A stretch of DNA of 64,000 nt from Gordionus sp. m RMFG-2023 (taxonomy: Eukaryota > Nematomorpha > Gordioida > Chordodea > Parachordodidae), in NCBI RefSeq assembly GCF_954871325.1, contig NC_088777.1, positions 43,439,366 to 43,503,365 of the forward strand, given 5' to 3'. The position numbers were made by a program, and so were the translations under genes. The notes below the pieces were generated by a model, which was not told the DNA's origin, searched no databases, and saw nothing but the letters and a program-made list of their open reading frames with translations. Positions within the stretch are counted from its first letter, which is position 1. The number at the start of each line of letters is the position of its first letter. This document shows, piece by piece, positions 24,714 to 37,450 of the stretch.

Positions 24714-25628
24714 ATATCATGTACCTAAGAGGTTGGCACTAACTTAATTTTTTATTCACGACCCGTCCGTTAACGGTGGTAAAAATTATTCCCACCTTTT
24801 CACGATTGCTGCGTGAAAGTTTTAACCCGACCCGCCCGCTCATGAAAGATAATATATTGATCATTCCCGTCACGCCCATAAATTAACGGTTTTTGATTCC
24901 TTTCTAAATTTCTCAAACTTTATTGTTACTTTTACGCTTTTTTAAATTTATTCTATCATAGTTTTTTCTTTAATTTTATATTAATAATTAACAAATTTAA
25001 AAAAAGACGAATGTCCATATTTTTTGATTTTAATTGTATTCGTCTTTCCTTAAATGATTGGATATAAAAAAAAATCATTCACTAGAAACCGAGCTGGTCT
25101 GTGTTAATAAAATTTTATTAGCAAATTTTCTCAAAAAATGAAATGAATTTTCTTGCTTCCAAAACTAAAAATATTTTAATTGTTACTTGTTTTTATTGTT
25201 CTATTTCTTAGGGCTTTGATTATTATTGTGTCACCTTCCGAAGGTTGTCAAAATTTCATTAATTTTTGTTTCCATAAATAAATTCATTTATAGTGGTATA
25301 AGAATATGTGTTAAGATTTCCTGAGAATTCTCCGAATAGTGATAAAAAAAATTGACTGGTGTTTGAAATTTATATCAATGGTCGCTGATCTATTTAATTC
25401 TTGTTTATTAAGCAGGTAGATTTTTTTAAATCATATGATTTTAAGAAACTTTGTATCATGATATATACAGAAATCCATCTCGTTACTATATCTTGCTTAA
25501 TGGAATGTTTTAGCTTGCTTTATGCTGCAGATTGCTTAAAATATTATACTATCTTTTTTACACCATTTATATTTAGAGGTATTTCAGAGAAATTATCAAA
25601 AATATAATGAATTCTGATGTTATTTAAC
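24714..25628. other. Gene-free stretch
   Basis: No gene. Positions 24755-24850 carry CCCGACCCGCCCG and CACGACCCGTCCG tracts like the GC-tract MITEs, but no ends are visible. Confidence 0.5.
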
Positions 25629-25633
25629 ATTTT

Positions 25634-25911
25634 TGAAGAAAAGTAAAACTATTATTTTTTTATCTATTTTATTTCTTTTTTTATAACATATATATATCTT
25701 TTTACAAAAATAATATTTTAATAAATATAAAAAGGTTAACTTATAGTAGAACTAAAATGAAAATATAATCTTAAAGTAAAACTAAAATATTGCTATAATA
25801 TGAATAGTTACGACTAAAATAAAGACATAATATGAATAACACAGTTACGATTTATAAAACTAAAATAAAGATAGAATATGAATAATATATTATAATTTAT
25901 ATTATTCAACA
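25634..25911 (-). repeat. 3' LTR of outer Ty3/gypsy element
   Basis: 278 bp, TG...CA, pairing with 35178-35463. Confidence 0.9.
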
Positions 25912-26379
25912 TTCTCCTTCTTCTAAAAAGCCTTCCCATAAGTTCATCTAAGCTGTCATAGTTAGTTTGTTGTCCAAGTGGTTTATCGTTTTGACCATCA
26001 AGTTGTTTCATAAGTCATAGTAATCGTTGGCTTGTCCCAATCGTTGGTTTGTTTTAATCGATTTTGCACGTTGGTGAGTTTAAATCGTAAGCTTGATATC
26101 CTTATCATAAGTTACCTTTATAAATCGTGAATCTGTCATGTAACTTGCTTGTAATGCTCAGTCACTATTATCAATTTTCAAAATTGTTATTATCATCAGT
26201 AAGTTACGAATAATGAGAAATAATAGTTCATCAAGTTGGATATAAGAAGAAATGAGGAATGATAAATCAATAAGATTGTTATGTAATATTTTCAGCGTTT
26301 TCATTTTTTGCGTTTTAGTGTAAGCGTTTTAATATTTAATTTACTTTATGCGTTTTAATATTTAATTTATTTTAATATT

Positions 26380-29141
26380 TTAAGTTATGTAGTCTTTTAA
26401 ATAAGCAGGTTTTTGTTTAATTTGCACTGGTCTAGAAATCGGTGTTATATCATTTTTATCAGTAATTTTTATATTTTTGTCCACACTTCCCTCCTTAAAA
26501 GAATCCTTAGAGTCATAATTAATAAGTGTGTTAAAACAGTTTCTAATTCTTAATTGATCTAAATGTCTCCTCAAAATACCTTTATCTCTCTTAATTTGGA
26601 ACATAATGTCACTTTCTTTGTGTGTAATCATGCCTTTACACCATTTGTCATCACCTTGTATTGTACCAAACAAAATCTCCTACGTTAAAGGTTCTATTTC
26701 GTGGTAAAGTAACGTTTATTTTGTTCTCCTTCTCCTCCAATGGTTTTAATAAGTCCCATTTAACTCTAATATCTCGATTGAAAATTCTCTGAGACGATGT
26801 AAATCCCGTAGTATCATTACGCGTATTTCTGTAATTAAATAAAAATTTGTCAAGTGCGATGTCTAAGTCAATTTTGATATTCCTTTTCATATGTGTTTTG
26901 AACGTTCTCACCATGCGTTCTACCTAATTATTGAATTGCTGGTAATAAGCAGATGTGAGCACATGTTTGATACCATAATCATTGCAAATTTCAAAATCGT
27001 TACTTGTGTAGTTAGTGCCGTTATCAGTAACTATAGTTTCAGGTATTCCATATAGCGAAATAGTGAAAAATTTCTTTTAAAGTAACATCGGTCGTAATAT
27101 TTTTAACAGGAACAATAATTGGAAATTTGCTGTAGACATCGACTATTATCAACCAATTTCTTGTGAAGAACGGACCCGCATAATCTATGTGTATCCTTTC
27201 AAACCGTTTGGTTGCCGAAACCCATGGTTTTTGTATCTTTTTAGGATTGTCATGATATACGTTACAATCGTCACAACTTTTCACTTCCATTTCTATGTCA
27301 TTATTTATACCAGACCACCACATGTAATCTTTGGCTAAGGATTTGATTTTTCCTGCTCCTAAGTGACTTTCATGTAATGACTGTAGTACATTTTTTCTCA
27401 TAGAAGACGGAATTATGATTCTGTTGCTTTTATAAAGACAACCCTTAATTATACTTAATTTCGATTCAATTTTTTATAGATATTGTTCATTATAGGCCTG
27501 TCGTTCTTAATATCATTTATGACTTGTTCTAATTCAATCTCTTTCAAAGTTTCATCACGAATTTGATTAAAATTGATAGGTAAATCTCCATAGTCATTTA
27601 TTATAGTGATATTTCCAACAGCTTCATCATGACATTCTTGTGGCAATCTAGAGAGACAATCAGGAACAACATTATATTTACTGGCTTTATACTTTATATT
27701 AAAATCATATCCTCCTAATGTTAAATTCCACTTCTGGAGTCTTAAGGACATGGTACTATTATCCTTAAGACCCTTGGTAAAAATGTGAACAAGAGGTTTA
27801 TGGTCAGTAATAATTGTAAATTTTGGGCCGATTAAGTATTCCTGGAACCTCTTTATAGCGAACATAATAGCGAGAGCCTCACGCTCAATATCGGTATAAT
27901 TCATTTCGGATTTTAATAAAGTTCTCGACGCGAAAGCTATAGGTCTTTCTTTACCGTGTTTTTTCAGTATGAAATAATACAGCTCCTAAACCACATTTAG
28001 ATGCGTCAGTCGCTATCCCTATAGGTAATTCTGGGTTAAAATATGTCAAAGCAGGTGGAATCAACTTCTTAAGATCATTAAAACTTTTAGAGTGTTCTAA
28101 GTTCCAAGCCCATTTTTCTTTGTTGACGATTTTATATAGAGGATCGGTTATTTCTGCAAAATTGTTCAAAAATTTTCTATAGTAGCCAGCCATTCCCAGA
28201 AACGTTAATAATTCAGCAGCTGATTTTGGTTCTGGCATATTAATTATTGCTTAAATTTTGTCGTGATTAGCATGAATCCCCTTGGCGTCAATATCATGAC
28301 CCAGGAACCTCACTTTGTTTTTAAAGAACACACTTTTGTTGAAGTTAGGTACTAGCCAAAACGATGATATTCTATCAAATACTTTTTTTATGTTATTTAG
28401 ATGGGCTTCATCGTTTTTTGCAATTATAAGTAAATCATCATTATAAAATATGACGTCATACATGTCACCGAAGATTTGATCCATGATCTGTTGGAAGATT
28501 GCAGATGAGGTCTTAAGCCCAAAAGGAAGTCTAGTAAATTGGTAATATCCCTTGTGCATAGATATAGTTAAAATATTTCTGCAACTTTTATCAATCGGGA
28601 CCTGTAAGAAAGCATTTTTAAAGTCAATCTTCGTAAATTTCTTTCTTTTAGAAAGTTTAGCTATTAGATCATTGATTCGTGGTAGAGGGTATCTGAAATC
28701 TTCTAGAGCTGGGTTTACAGTGTCCTTAAAATCAGCACAGAACCTAATGCTCCCATCATCTTTGTAGACAGCGGTAATAGGACTTGCCCATCGGACATCA
28801 TTCACCGGCTCAATAATTTTATCATGTATCCATTTTTTAAGTTCATTGCTTACAAGATCAATTTTTGAATAAGGAATACGTCTAGGCGGTATAATTTTAG
28901 AATGGGCATCTCTTTTTAAATGTAACTTGACACTTGCTTTGTTGATTGGCCCGTTAGTCAATTTGGATTCGCACTCTTTAATCAATTTTTTTATTTCATC
29001 TTCGTAATTAGTATCAATATTTGTTATAAATTTATTTAAAATATTTTTAAAAGCGTTGATCCATGTACGTCCCAACAAGGCATTTTTTTTTGATTCAACG
29101 ACTACCGCTTGTAAATATTTTGAGATACCTTCATAAGCCAC
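26380..29141 (-). pseudogene. Outer element pol region
   Basis: Pieces of a Ty3/gypsy pol polyprotein appear in order on the minus strand: reverse transcriptase (with YPLPRINDLIAKL and FTRLPFGLKTSSAIFQQIMD), RNase H (YTDIEREALAIMFAIKRFQE, IITDHKPLVHIF), integrase zinc-binding and core segments (ESHLGAGKIKSLAKDYMWW, SCDDCNVYH, IHIDYAGPFF) and a short C-terminal part. It is a fossil with several breaks. The domain order RT, RNase H, integrase is that of Ty3/gypsy. Confidence 0.85.
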
Positions 29142-29228
29142 TTTAACTTGTGTAATGCCGATGATCTTAATTAAATTTCCGTCATAAGCGGTAAGTTGTA
29201 ACTCGGATTTCTTAACATCTCTAATACC

Positions 29229-29397
29229 TGTGATGTAATCAATTTTTATTATAAATTTAACAACTTTTTACCTTTTGTACCGCAGTGTATATATATTTTA
29301 CAAAACAAACAATTAATCGTCGTACACAATTAATAATATATATATTTAAAATTCATCATATATTTAATTGCCTTTGAGGCTAATTGTTTCTATTACA
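29229..29397 (-). repeat. 3' LTR of nested Ty3/gypsy element
   Basis: 169 bp, TGTGATG...ATTACA on the plus strand, almost identical to 33283-33452. Confidence 0.93.
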
Positions 29398-32047
29398 TCT
29401 ATTCTCTCCTTTTTTGGGCTCTCGATATGAAACGGTATAAATTGTTTTCTTATCCGTTTTGGGTAACGGCTGCTTGTACTTTCGTTCTCTACCACCGTTT
29501 GCTCATTACTGTCGATTTTCATCTTATCATTTATGATGGTCTCTTTGTTTATTGAGTCTTGTATTGGGTCAATGTCTTTGGTCACCAATTCGTGTATAGG
29601 ATCAATGTCTTTAGTCATTGAGTTTTGTATGGGCTCATTTTCATTCATTTGTGGTGTAGTTTGCATCGTTTCTTCTTCTCTTCCCTCCTCTCTATTTTTT
29701 AATTCTGAGTTGTCGAACCTATGTTTTAACTGATTAATATGTCTTCTCCATACCCCTAATTTATTTCAACTAATAACGTCATTGGTCCTGTTCTTTTAAC
29801 GATGATACCTGGTATCCAATTATCTTTTTTAAAATCCTTTGCATATATTTTTTCATTTATATTAAAAAAACCTGGTAACTGAGGTATATATGGATGAGGA
29901 TAAACTGGTTATATTAATTGTAAAGGTCCTATGGGTTGAAATTTAAGCATAATTGAACTTGGTGATTGTTTTGTGGTTATTTGTGGCGTATTTCGATAAT
30001 TAAACAAAAAATCTTGTATTTTATTATAATCATTATGTTTTTTTTAAAAATTTTTAAAAGTTTGTACTAATCGCTCCGCTTCTCCGTTGGTTCTAGGGTG
30101 GTATGGGGCACTATATACATTTTTAATTGATAATTGTTTGCAAAATAAACTAAATTCTCTACTTTGAAATGGGGGGCCATTATCCGTAACAATCGTATTG
30201 GGGTAACCGAAAATAGCAAAAAGTCTTAACAACAATTTTCTTACTTCAGTAAAATTATTCGTCGTCATTTTTTGTATTTCAAGCCATTTACTAAAACTAT
30301 CTATTATTACTAGGTATATATCTCCGTTAATTGGTGCGGCAAAATCTAAATGAATTCTTCCCCATGGTTTATTTGCGGAGGGCCATTTCCCTATGATCGT
30401 TTTATTGCCAGGATTATTTTGTTGACATAATTCACAATTCTTACCGTGTAATTCGATATCTTCGTTAATATTCGGCCACCAAACGTTCTCTTGTGCCAAT
30501 AATTTTGTTTTAGTATAACCCTGATGCCCCATATGTAAAAAAGACAAAATATTTACTTGTAATTTTTTTGGAATTATGGTTCTTAAGCCCCATAATATAC
30601 ACTCTGCCTCCATCGTGAGTTCATTTCGGCGCTGGAAAAACGGTTTAAGATTTTCCTCTATCATCTTTGGCCATCCAGTTGTAAGGTAACGTGAAACCTT
30701 TGATAATACCGGGTCATTTCTTGTGTGTGCTTTTATATCTAACGCTGAAATAAATTATGGAGCATCCGATACTATTAAATTAATATCTAACTCTTCCCAA
30801 GCAGATGGTTTACCGTCAATTGGAAACCGGGAAAGCATATCCGCATTACTATTTTTTTTTGTCCCTCGAAGTTGCAATTCATAATCATAATTTGCTAGTA
30901 GTAATGACCATCTTACTAATCTTGATGACATATCTGTTATTCTTTTATGTGGATTAAGTAACGATATTAGGGGTTTATGGTCAGTAATGATAATGAAATG
31001 TCTGCCAATTAAATATTGTTTAAATTTAATTAATCCAAATATAATTGCTAAAGCCTCACGCTCTATCTGACTGTAATTTCGTTCGGCAGCCTTTAATGTT
31101 CGAGACGCGTATCCAATCGGTTTTTCCTCGTTATTAATGATATGAGATACAACTGATCCTATTCCATGTTGAGACGCATCAGCAGCTAGAATTATCGGTT
31201 TTTCCGGATTATAATGTGTTAAAATTGGTGCTTCTGATATTAATTTTTTAAATTTATTAATCACAATTGTTTCATTATTTGTCCATTTCCATGGCACATC
31301 TTTCCTTAAAAGCCTATATAATGGAGCGGCAATAGTCGAAAAATTGTTTATAAAATTTTGATAATAATTTATTATACCAATAAAAGCTTGTAATTCTTTG
31401 ACGTTTTTTGGTAATGGTGCGTCTAAAATTTCATTGACATTCTTATTTGTTGTCGTAATTCCCTCTTCGCTAACGGTATGACCTAAGAATTCAATCTTTT
31501 CTTTAAAAAAATCACATTTTTTTAGATTTAATTTCATACCGTTTATTTCTAACGTCTGTAATACATTTATCAAATTTTTCTTATGACTCTCAATTGATTC
31601 CCCCGTAATTATTATATCGTCCAAATATACCGCTACTCCAGGTAATCCCTTTAATAATGAATCCATTGCTTGTTGAAAAATCGCTGGCGCTGAGGCTACC
31701 CCAAACGGAAGTCGTGTGAAACGATACAATCCATTAGGCGTGTTGATTACTAACAGCTTTTTTGCCTCCTCATCTAGCTCTATTTGAAAATACGCTTCGG
31801 ATAAATCTAATACTGTATATTTACACCCATTACCTAGTGTGGCTAATAATTCATTAATTCTGGGTAAAGGATATTTATCTATCAAAATATTTGCATTAAC
31901 CGTTTGTCTGAAATCACCGCAAATTCGTAAAGATCCATCTTTCTTCAATACGGGTACAATCGGAGAAGCGATATTCGAGTATTTTAGTCTTTCTAAAACT
32001 CCCATGGATTCCAGTCGTTGTAATTCCGTTTCGAGTTTTGCTTCCAC
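29364..32047 (-). pseudogene. Nested element pol region (RT, RNase H, integrase)
   Basis: RT and RNase H occupy 30755-32047 (YPLPRINELLATL, FTRLPFGVASAPAIFQQAMD, a YLDD box, ADASQHGIGSV, IITDHKPLISLL). Integrase lies at about 30044-30664, with the HxxH/CxxC finger (HMGHQGYTK, CELCQQ) and the core (RIHLDFAAPI, TDNGPPFQSREF, PYHPRTNGEAERLVQ). A serine-rich and basic C-terminal segment (SSRYPKRIRKQF) reaches the 3' LTR. This part is treated as a fossil with a small number of breaks. Confidence 0.88.
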
Positions 32048-33282
32048 GCAAATGGTATCGGTCTACTTTTCATACATTGAAACTGTGGGTTAGATTTTAC
32101 CGCTAAACTGGCCTTAAAACCTCTTAGTAAACCTAATTTTTTAGTGAATAATAAGGAAAATTTATGTACAATATTATCCTCCCAAACCTCATTAACTATA
32201 TTACATTGATTTATTTTTATTAATTTTAATTTGTTTATTAGGTTTCTACCTATCAATTTAATCCCATTGTTTACAATAATAAATTCATGATATATAACTT
32301 TATTCATATAATTAACGGGTAATATACACTTACCTTTAATATTGATCATTACATTATTATAAGATTTTAAAATAATATCCGTTTTTGTTACTGGTATTTT
32401 TAAACGGTAAGCGTCTTCTATATTCAAAATGGAGACTGCCGATCCTGTGTCAATTAAAAATTTAATATAAATTATATCTATCAATAATTTCACCTCAAAT
32501 TTTTCTCGAGACTCCTCTGGAAATTCCCAATCCTCAAAACTTTCTCGCTCATTTTCTGGAACATCTATCGTTCGAATATATTCTTTTTTTCCACGATTCC
32601 TTCTGCATACTTTTTGTAAATGTCCTTTTATCCCACAATTATGGCAGATGGCATTCAAATTAGGGCACTTAGGTTTTATATAGCACTTAATTTTTGGTAC
32701 TGGTTTGTACTTGTCATACTGATCCCTTGTTACTGTTTTTGAGATTTTATTTATCTCCTTCCCTGTAGATAATTTTTCATACCACATCATTTCTGTAGTC
32801 TCCATTGCGGTCGCGATTTGTATTGCACTTTCCCATGTCAAGTCCTGCGTGTTAATTAATTTCATTAATATTTTTCCATTATTAATTCCTGACACTAATT
32901 TGTCCCGCAATACTGTATTATACATATCTTTAAATTCACACGTCTTTGCCTTTATCTTTAATTTATTAATATATTCTACGATGGTTTCATCTTTTTCTTG
33001 TTCCATTTTAAAAAAATAATATCTTTCTAATAGGAAGTTTGTCTTCTTCATATAATAATTTTTTAAAAGTTTAATTATGTCATCATATGATATTTCCTCT
33101 AATGTCTTTGGCAAACACAAATTAAATAATTTAGAATAAACCTCTAATCCAATATTCGCTAATAAAAATGATTTTTTATCTTCTATTTTTGCGATTTTAA
33201 ATATGAATTCCATTTTTGATAAATAAACTTCCATATTGCACTCCTTTATATTATATTTCTCCATTTGAAACGACTGCGCCAT
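31993..33282 (-). CDS. Nested element gag-protease
   Basis: A 429-residue frame with a gag-like helical N-terminal region, one CCHC zinc knuckle (CHNCGIKGHLQKVC, about residues 212-225) and an aspartic protease (LLIDIIYIKFLIDTGSAVSI, about residue 280). Its ATG is at 33282, directly against the 5' LTR boundary at 33283, and overlaps the putative primer-binding site. It belongs to the transposon and is not a host gene. Confidence 0.85.
   Translation of the reverse strand: MAQSFQMEKYNIKECNMEVYLSKMEFIFKIAKIEDKKSFLLANIGLEVYSKLFNLCLPKTLEEISYDDIIKLLKNYYMKKTNFLLERYYFFKMEQEKDETIVEYINKLKIKAKTCEFKDMYNTVLRDKLVSGINNGKILMKLINTQDLTWESAIQIATAMETTEMMWYEKLSTGKEINKISKTVTRDQYDKYKPVPKIKCYIKPKCPNLNAICHNCGIKGHLQKVCRRNRGKKEYIRTIDVPENERESFEDWEFPEESREKFEVKLLIDIIYIKFLIDTGSAVSILNIEDAYRLKIPVTKTDIILKSYNNVMINIKGKCILPVNYMNKVIYHEFIIVNNGIKLIGRNLINKLKLIKINQCNIVNEVWEDNIVHKFSLLFTKKLGLLRGFKASLAVKSNPQFQCMKSRPIPFAWKQNSKRNYNDWNPWEF
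33271..33281 (-). other. Primer-binding site of nested element
   Basis: TGGCGCAGTCG follows the 5' LTR by one base. It is complementary to a tRNA 3' end CGACTGCG-CCA, which fits the acceptor of animal serine tRNAs (5' GCAGTCG). The tRNA identity is inferred from memory. Confidence 0.6.
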
Positions 33283-33452
33283 TGTGATGTAATCAATTTT
33301 TATTATAAATTTAACAACTTTTTACCTTTTGTAACCGCAGTATATATATATTTTACAAAACAAACAATTAATCATCGTACACAATTAATAATATATATAT
33401 TTAAAATTCATCATATATTTAATTGCCTTTGAGGCTAATTGTTTCTATTACA
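33283..33452 (-). repeat. 5' LTR of nested Ty3/gypsy element
   Basis: 170 bp, differing from 29229-29397 by about two substitutions and one inserted A. Confidence 0.93.
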
Positions 33453-33457
33453 ATACC

Positions 33458-34698
33458 AAGTTTTTTAGCCAGACCATGAGGTATGATAGTATGTTTGGAA
33501 CCTGTATCAACTTGCATACTTGTAACAATATCATTCATTTTTAAAGTAGTCATAAATGCATTATCTTTATCATTAAGTATGTCCCAAGATAAGTTGTTAA
33601 CATTAAAATTGTTATCATCTTTGTTTTTTGTAGAGTAGACTTTCTCTTCAATAATTTATTCAATATTCATATTGTAATCATTGTTGTTGTATTGTATTTG
33701 CTTTCTATTATTGTTGTCGCTACCACTATATTTATTTGAATTGTTGTTATATTGTATTTGCTTTCTCTGACTGTTGTCGCTACCTCTAAAATTATTTGAA
33801 TTGTTGCTATAAGATTGGTAATTGTTACGATTTCCGTCACCGTATTGGATCTGTTCTCTTTGATTATTATCATGCCATTTATTATTTCTACCATAATTAG
33901 ATTGATTATTATTGTTGTAGGTTGTTGTAGGTTGTTGTATTTATACTTATTATAATTATCTTGTATCTAGAATTATTATTACCGTAATTCCTATCATAGT
34001 ATCTAAAATTATTGTTATTGCCGAATTCCTATTTTTATTCCTATTATTATCTCTATTATCATAATTATTTCTAAAATTATTTCTAAAATTATTATCAGGT
34101 CTAAAATAATTATTATTGTCATTTCTATTCTATTGTTAAAGTTTTTATCTTTATCAGACTTTTTATCGTGATTCATATAACTTATATTGTCAATATCTGG
34201 TTTATCATTAATACTATCTAATCTACTTTCTAACTCCACCATTGCGTTTAAAGTTAAATTAATATTTTTACAAAATTTATATATTATTTTGTCATTTAAG
34301 ATAGACGTACGTAATTTTTCTTTTAACCTGTTGTCGTCTTATAAATTACATTTTTTATGCAACTTTGATACTCTTATGTACCATTGCATGAAATTCTCAC
34401 TCGAATTCTGATGTGATAAATTGAATTTATTAATTAAAATATTTTTATCTTGTATAGGTAAAAGGTATCCTAATTTCTTAATCACTATCTTAAGATCTAA
34501 TATATCGGTATCAGAGCAAATTGATTTAATATTATCAAACACATCATCAGATAAATTATTAAGTAAAGTGTTTATTTTAACGGAGTCCGGTAATGTGCTG
34601 GTCGAAAAATAACTTAACACCATACCTAAGTAAATCTCAGTGAGTGGTCCAATAAGTTTTGGAAATTTATAAAATATGAAATCAGGTTTAGTGTCCAT
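33458..34698 (-). pseudogene. Outer element gag and protease remains
   Basis: The gag-like part (about 34339-34698) starts MDTKPDFIFYKFPKL and has the LTR-element capsid style (LSHQNSSENFMQWYIRVSKLH). It is followed by Asn/Arg-rich low-complexity sequence made of repeated units (about 33670-34140) and an aspartic-protease-like remnant around 33470-33540. This is a fossil with several breaks. Confidence 0.7.
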
Positions 34699-35177
34699 TT
34701 ATTGATAATTTTTATAACATATCTTATAAGCATTTGAAAATAATATTGACACGTTATATTTTTATAAATATACATCGGAGTTGTATAAACTCCAAATCAT
34801 TATAAGCAAAATATTTTCCGTCTAGTTGTTCAAACTAGCAATGCATCTCTTTGAGACTAAATAATTCAAAAAGATATCACCACTAATAGGTTCTCTTGAA
34901 TATTGGATGTCACAATCGTAAGTAAATTCCCAAAGGATGTCATAAATTGACACTTCGTATGGTATATTTATCAATTTGAAAGAAAACATTGTAAAAATTA
35001 TTTTTACCTTAAATTGCCTTCCTTATTTAGGATTTTATTTTTTATTTTCTTTAATGTTACTACATATAACATCTCACCATAAAAAAATATGGAAGAGAAA
35101 AATTTTTTATAAAAAAAATTTAAAAAATGCATTACAGAGTGGCGAGTATTTTTTACCTTTCCTCAACCGAGGCAACA

Positions 35178-35463
35178 TGAAGAAAATTAAAACTATTATA
35201 TTTTTATCTATTTTATTTCTTTTTTTATAACATATATATATATCTTTTTACAAAAATAATATTTTAATAAATATAAAAAGGTTAACTTAAAGTAAAACTA
35301 AAATGAAAATATTATCTTAAAGTAAAACTAAAATAAAGGTATAATATGAATAATATACGTTACGACTAAAATAAAGACATAATATTAATAACACAGTTAC
35401 GATTTATAAAACTAAAATAAAGATAGAATATGAATAACATATAATAATTTATATTATTCAACA
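35178..35463 (-). repeat. 5' LTR of outer Ty3/gypsy element
   Basis: 286 bp, TG...CA, roughly 4% different from 25634-25911 with a few short indels. Confidence 0.9.
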
Positions 35464-35468
35464 ATTTT

Positions 35469-37314
35469 GTTAACATGGTATCCGTTCATTATCTTTGAAT
35501 GCAGTTTCATTACATTTTAAATATAATAATTGCATCAATTATCTTTTAGATTTGTAGGTAAATATAGGAATAAAAAATAAGTTAATAAGATGTTTTATTA
35601 CTTTAATTTTGACTGATTATAATTTGAGTGGAAATAATTAGTGTATAGTAGCGCTATTAAACGATACCATTTGGGTCGATTTTAAAAAACGGCTAGATTA
35701 AATTTTAGCCGAAATAAAATTAGGGAAGCCTCGAGATTTGCCATATAGAGGTATAACCTCTTTTGCCACCTGTGAGCAAAATATCCAGAAATATATAGAA
35801 AAGGTAAATAAAAATAAAACATATTAAATTTATTAGCAAATTTTCATTGCTGAACGGGAGTTGAGAGAGTTTAAATTATTTTTCAGTCAATATTTTATAA
35901 GATAGGAAAATATGTTATTATTATAATGCGTAATTTATTTTGTTTTCAAATATTACTCTTTTTATAAAAGAATTGAATTAAATTAGAAAATATATATTAT
36001 AATCATGAAATTTTATGTTCAAGCCAGTAAAAAATTTTGAAAATTCTGTTAGCGCCCGATAATTTAAAATTTATTCACATTCACGCCCTAATTTACCGTG
36101 ATCCATAGTGTCAGACGTAATTCCATAGTCTGCATTCACCTCCCTCTACTATCTAATCTATTAATAAATTATTTAATTATAAAACCGATTAATGCAATAT
36201 TTTTCGTAACTGAGGTTACACGAATATTATTAAATCACTACTTAGAAAACTCAAAAATAATATCGATCAATAATTTCACAAAATTTATATGAATATTAAG
36301 CGAAAATCAGATTATATGATTTTCAGATTGGCAATTTTCGACTTGCACCTAGACAACAATATTTCTAATAAACTGTAGACTCAACCTAGGATTACTATAG
36401 AATAACAATTTTTATTCCACTTTTGAATACATTTTTGACTCAAATCAAAAAACGATTTGTGATTCATCAAATGGCTTTGCCCAATTTAAAAATACTATTA
36501 CCTAGAAATCCGCCCTAGGACATATTTAATCTTGATATTGCAATTAAATATTTCACTCAATTTTATTCCGGATATATAAATGAATTAGCTAATTAATTTC
36601 AGAATTTAATGTTGGTATGAAATATTGATATTAATAAATAATCCTCCAAGAAAAAGTAATGCATATTTTAAAATATATTTTCTAATTTTTCCCAAATCTA
36701 TTAAAATTTTTGTATATTTTGACAACAAATAACTATAAATATGAGTCCATTTTTTTCATTATGGAGAATAAAACCTATATCAGAAATAATGCATCAGAAA
36801 ATCGATACTGAGGTATGTAGCTTTAATATTCTTTAATATATTATATTTACTCATAAATATTTTGTATTTTCCAATATTTTATTTTTGTGTGTGAAACTCT
36901 CATTTTGTAAATATTTGTTATAATAAATTTTATATGACAATTTAAAATTTTTATGTAAAAAAATATTACCACGACCCCCCTCCCCCCCACCCCACCCCTG
37001 GCTTTTGAGATTATATTTTTTGAAAATCAAGAAGGCGTCATACAAACCTTTCCATCTAGTATGGCATGAGGTTAATAAATGTAATCCTAAATAATTTTTA
37101 AGGATTTCCTTGGACTAGGGCCTTCTTACAGAATTCTACAAAGCATTACATTTTTCAATCACAGAATTAATATTTAGTACTAACAGAAAACAAATTTTAC
37201 GTTACTCAAAAAATGTAAAAAGAGCTCTTCGTTAAATTTTTAAATTGATAGAAATAGTAGAGTTACGTTATGTAAAATATCACTATCTGTAATCAACGCC
37301 TACATGACAGGATT
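35469..37314. other. Gene-free stretch with a partial fold-back MITE
   Basis: No gene. Positions 35645-35790 resemble one half of the fold-back MITE (TATTAAACGATACCATTTGG, AAAAAACGGCTAGATTAAAT, GAAGCCTCGAGATTTG). A C-rich run lies at about 36977-36998. Confidence 0.5.
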
Positions 37315-37450
37315 TTCACTTGGTGCAAACCACCTCAAAAACCTATGCCTACCCCCCCCCCACCCCCCCCATATTATTAATTACACCTTTATAATTATAT
37401 TGATATTCCTCTTATAAATTTTAAAAAGAATAACTTAAATTATTTTATTT
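37315..37450. repeat. C-tract repeat family, copy 2
   Basis: GCAAACCACCTCAAAAACCT, runs of C, ATTATTAATTACACCTTTAT and TTTTAAAAAGAATAACTTA occur in the same order as at 24104-24265. Confidence 0.65.

Larger units (their letters stand above)
29229..33452 (-). mobile_element. Ty3/gypsy (Mag-like) LTR retrotransposon, nested
   Basis: A 4.22-kb element inserted in the outer gypsy element, with a perfect 5-bp duplication ATACC (29224-29228 and 33453-33457). The short LTRs (about 170 bp, TG...CA) differ by about two substitutions and one indel, so it is young. Parts on the minus strand are a gag-protease frame, a pol frame that overlaps it by 55 nt (the family often uses programmed frameshifting there), integrase, and a C-terminal basic segment. 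A purine tract (AAAAAAGGAGAGAATA) precedes the 3' LTR. It looks nearly whole, with only a few breaks. Mag-like placement is from RT/integrase style and is an inference. Confidence 0.93.
25634..35463 (-). mobile_element. Ty3/gypsy LTR retrotransposon fossil (outer)
   Basis: Its LTRs begin TG and end CA and are flanked by a perfect 5-bp duplication ATTTT (25629-25633 and 35464-35468). The span is 9.83 kb, of which about 4.2 kb is a second LTR element inserted at 29229-33452, so its own length is about 5.6 kb. Parts on the minus strand are a leader, gag (about 34000-34698), an Asn-rich linker region and protease remains (about 33460-33900), and, past the insertion, RT, RNase H and integrase (about 26380-29141). 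A purine tract (AGAAGAAGGAGAA) precedes the 3' LTR. It is broken in several places. The LTRs differ at roughly 4% of positions by eye, so it is older than its guest. Confidence 0.93.
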
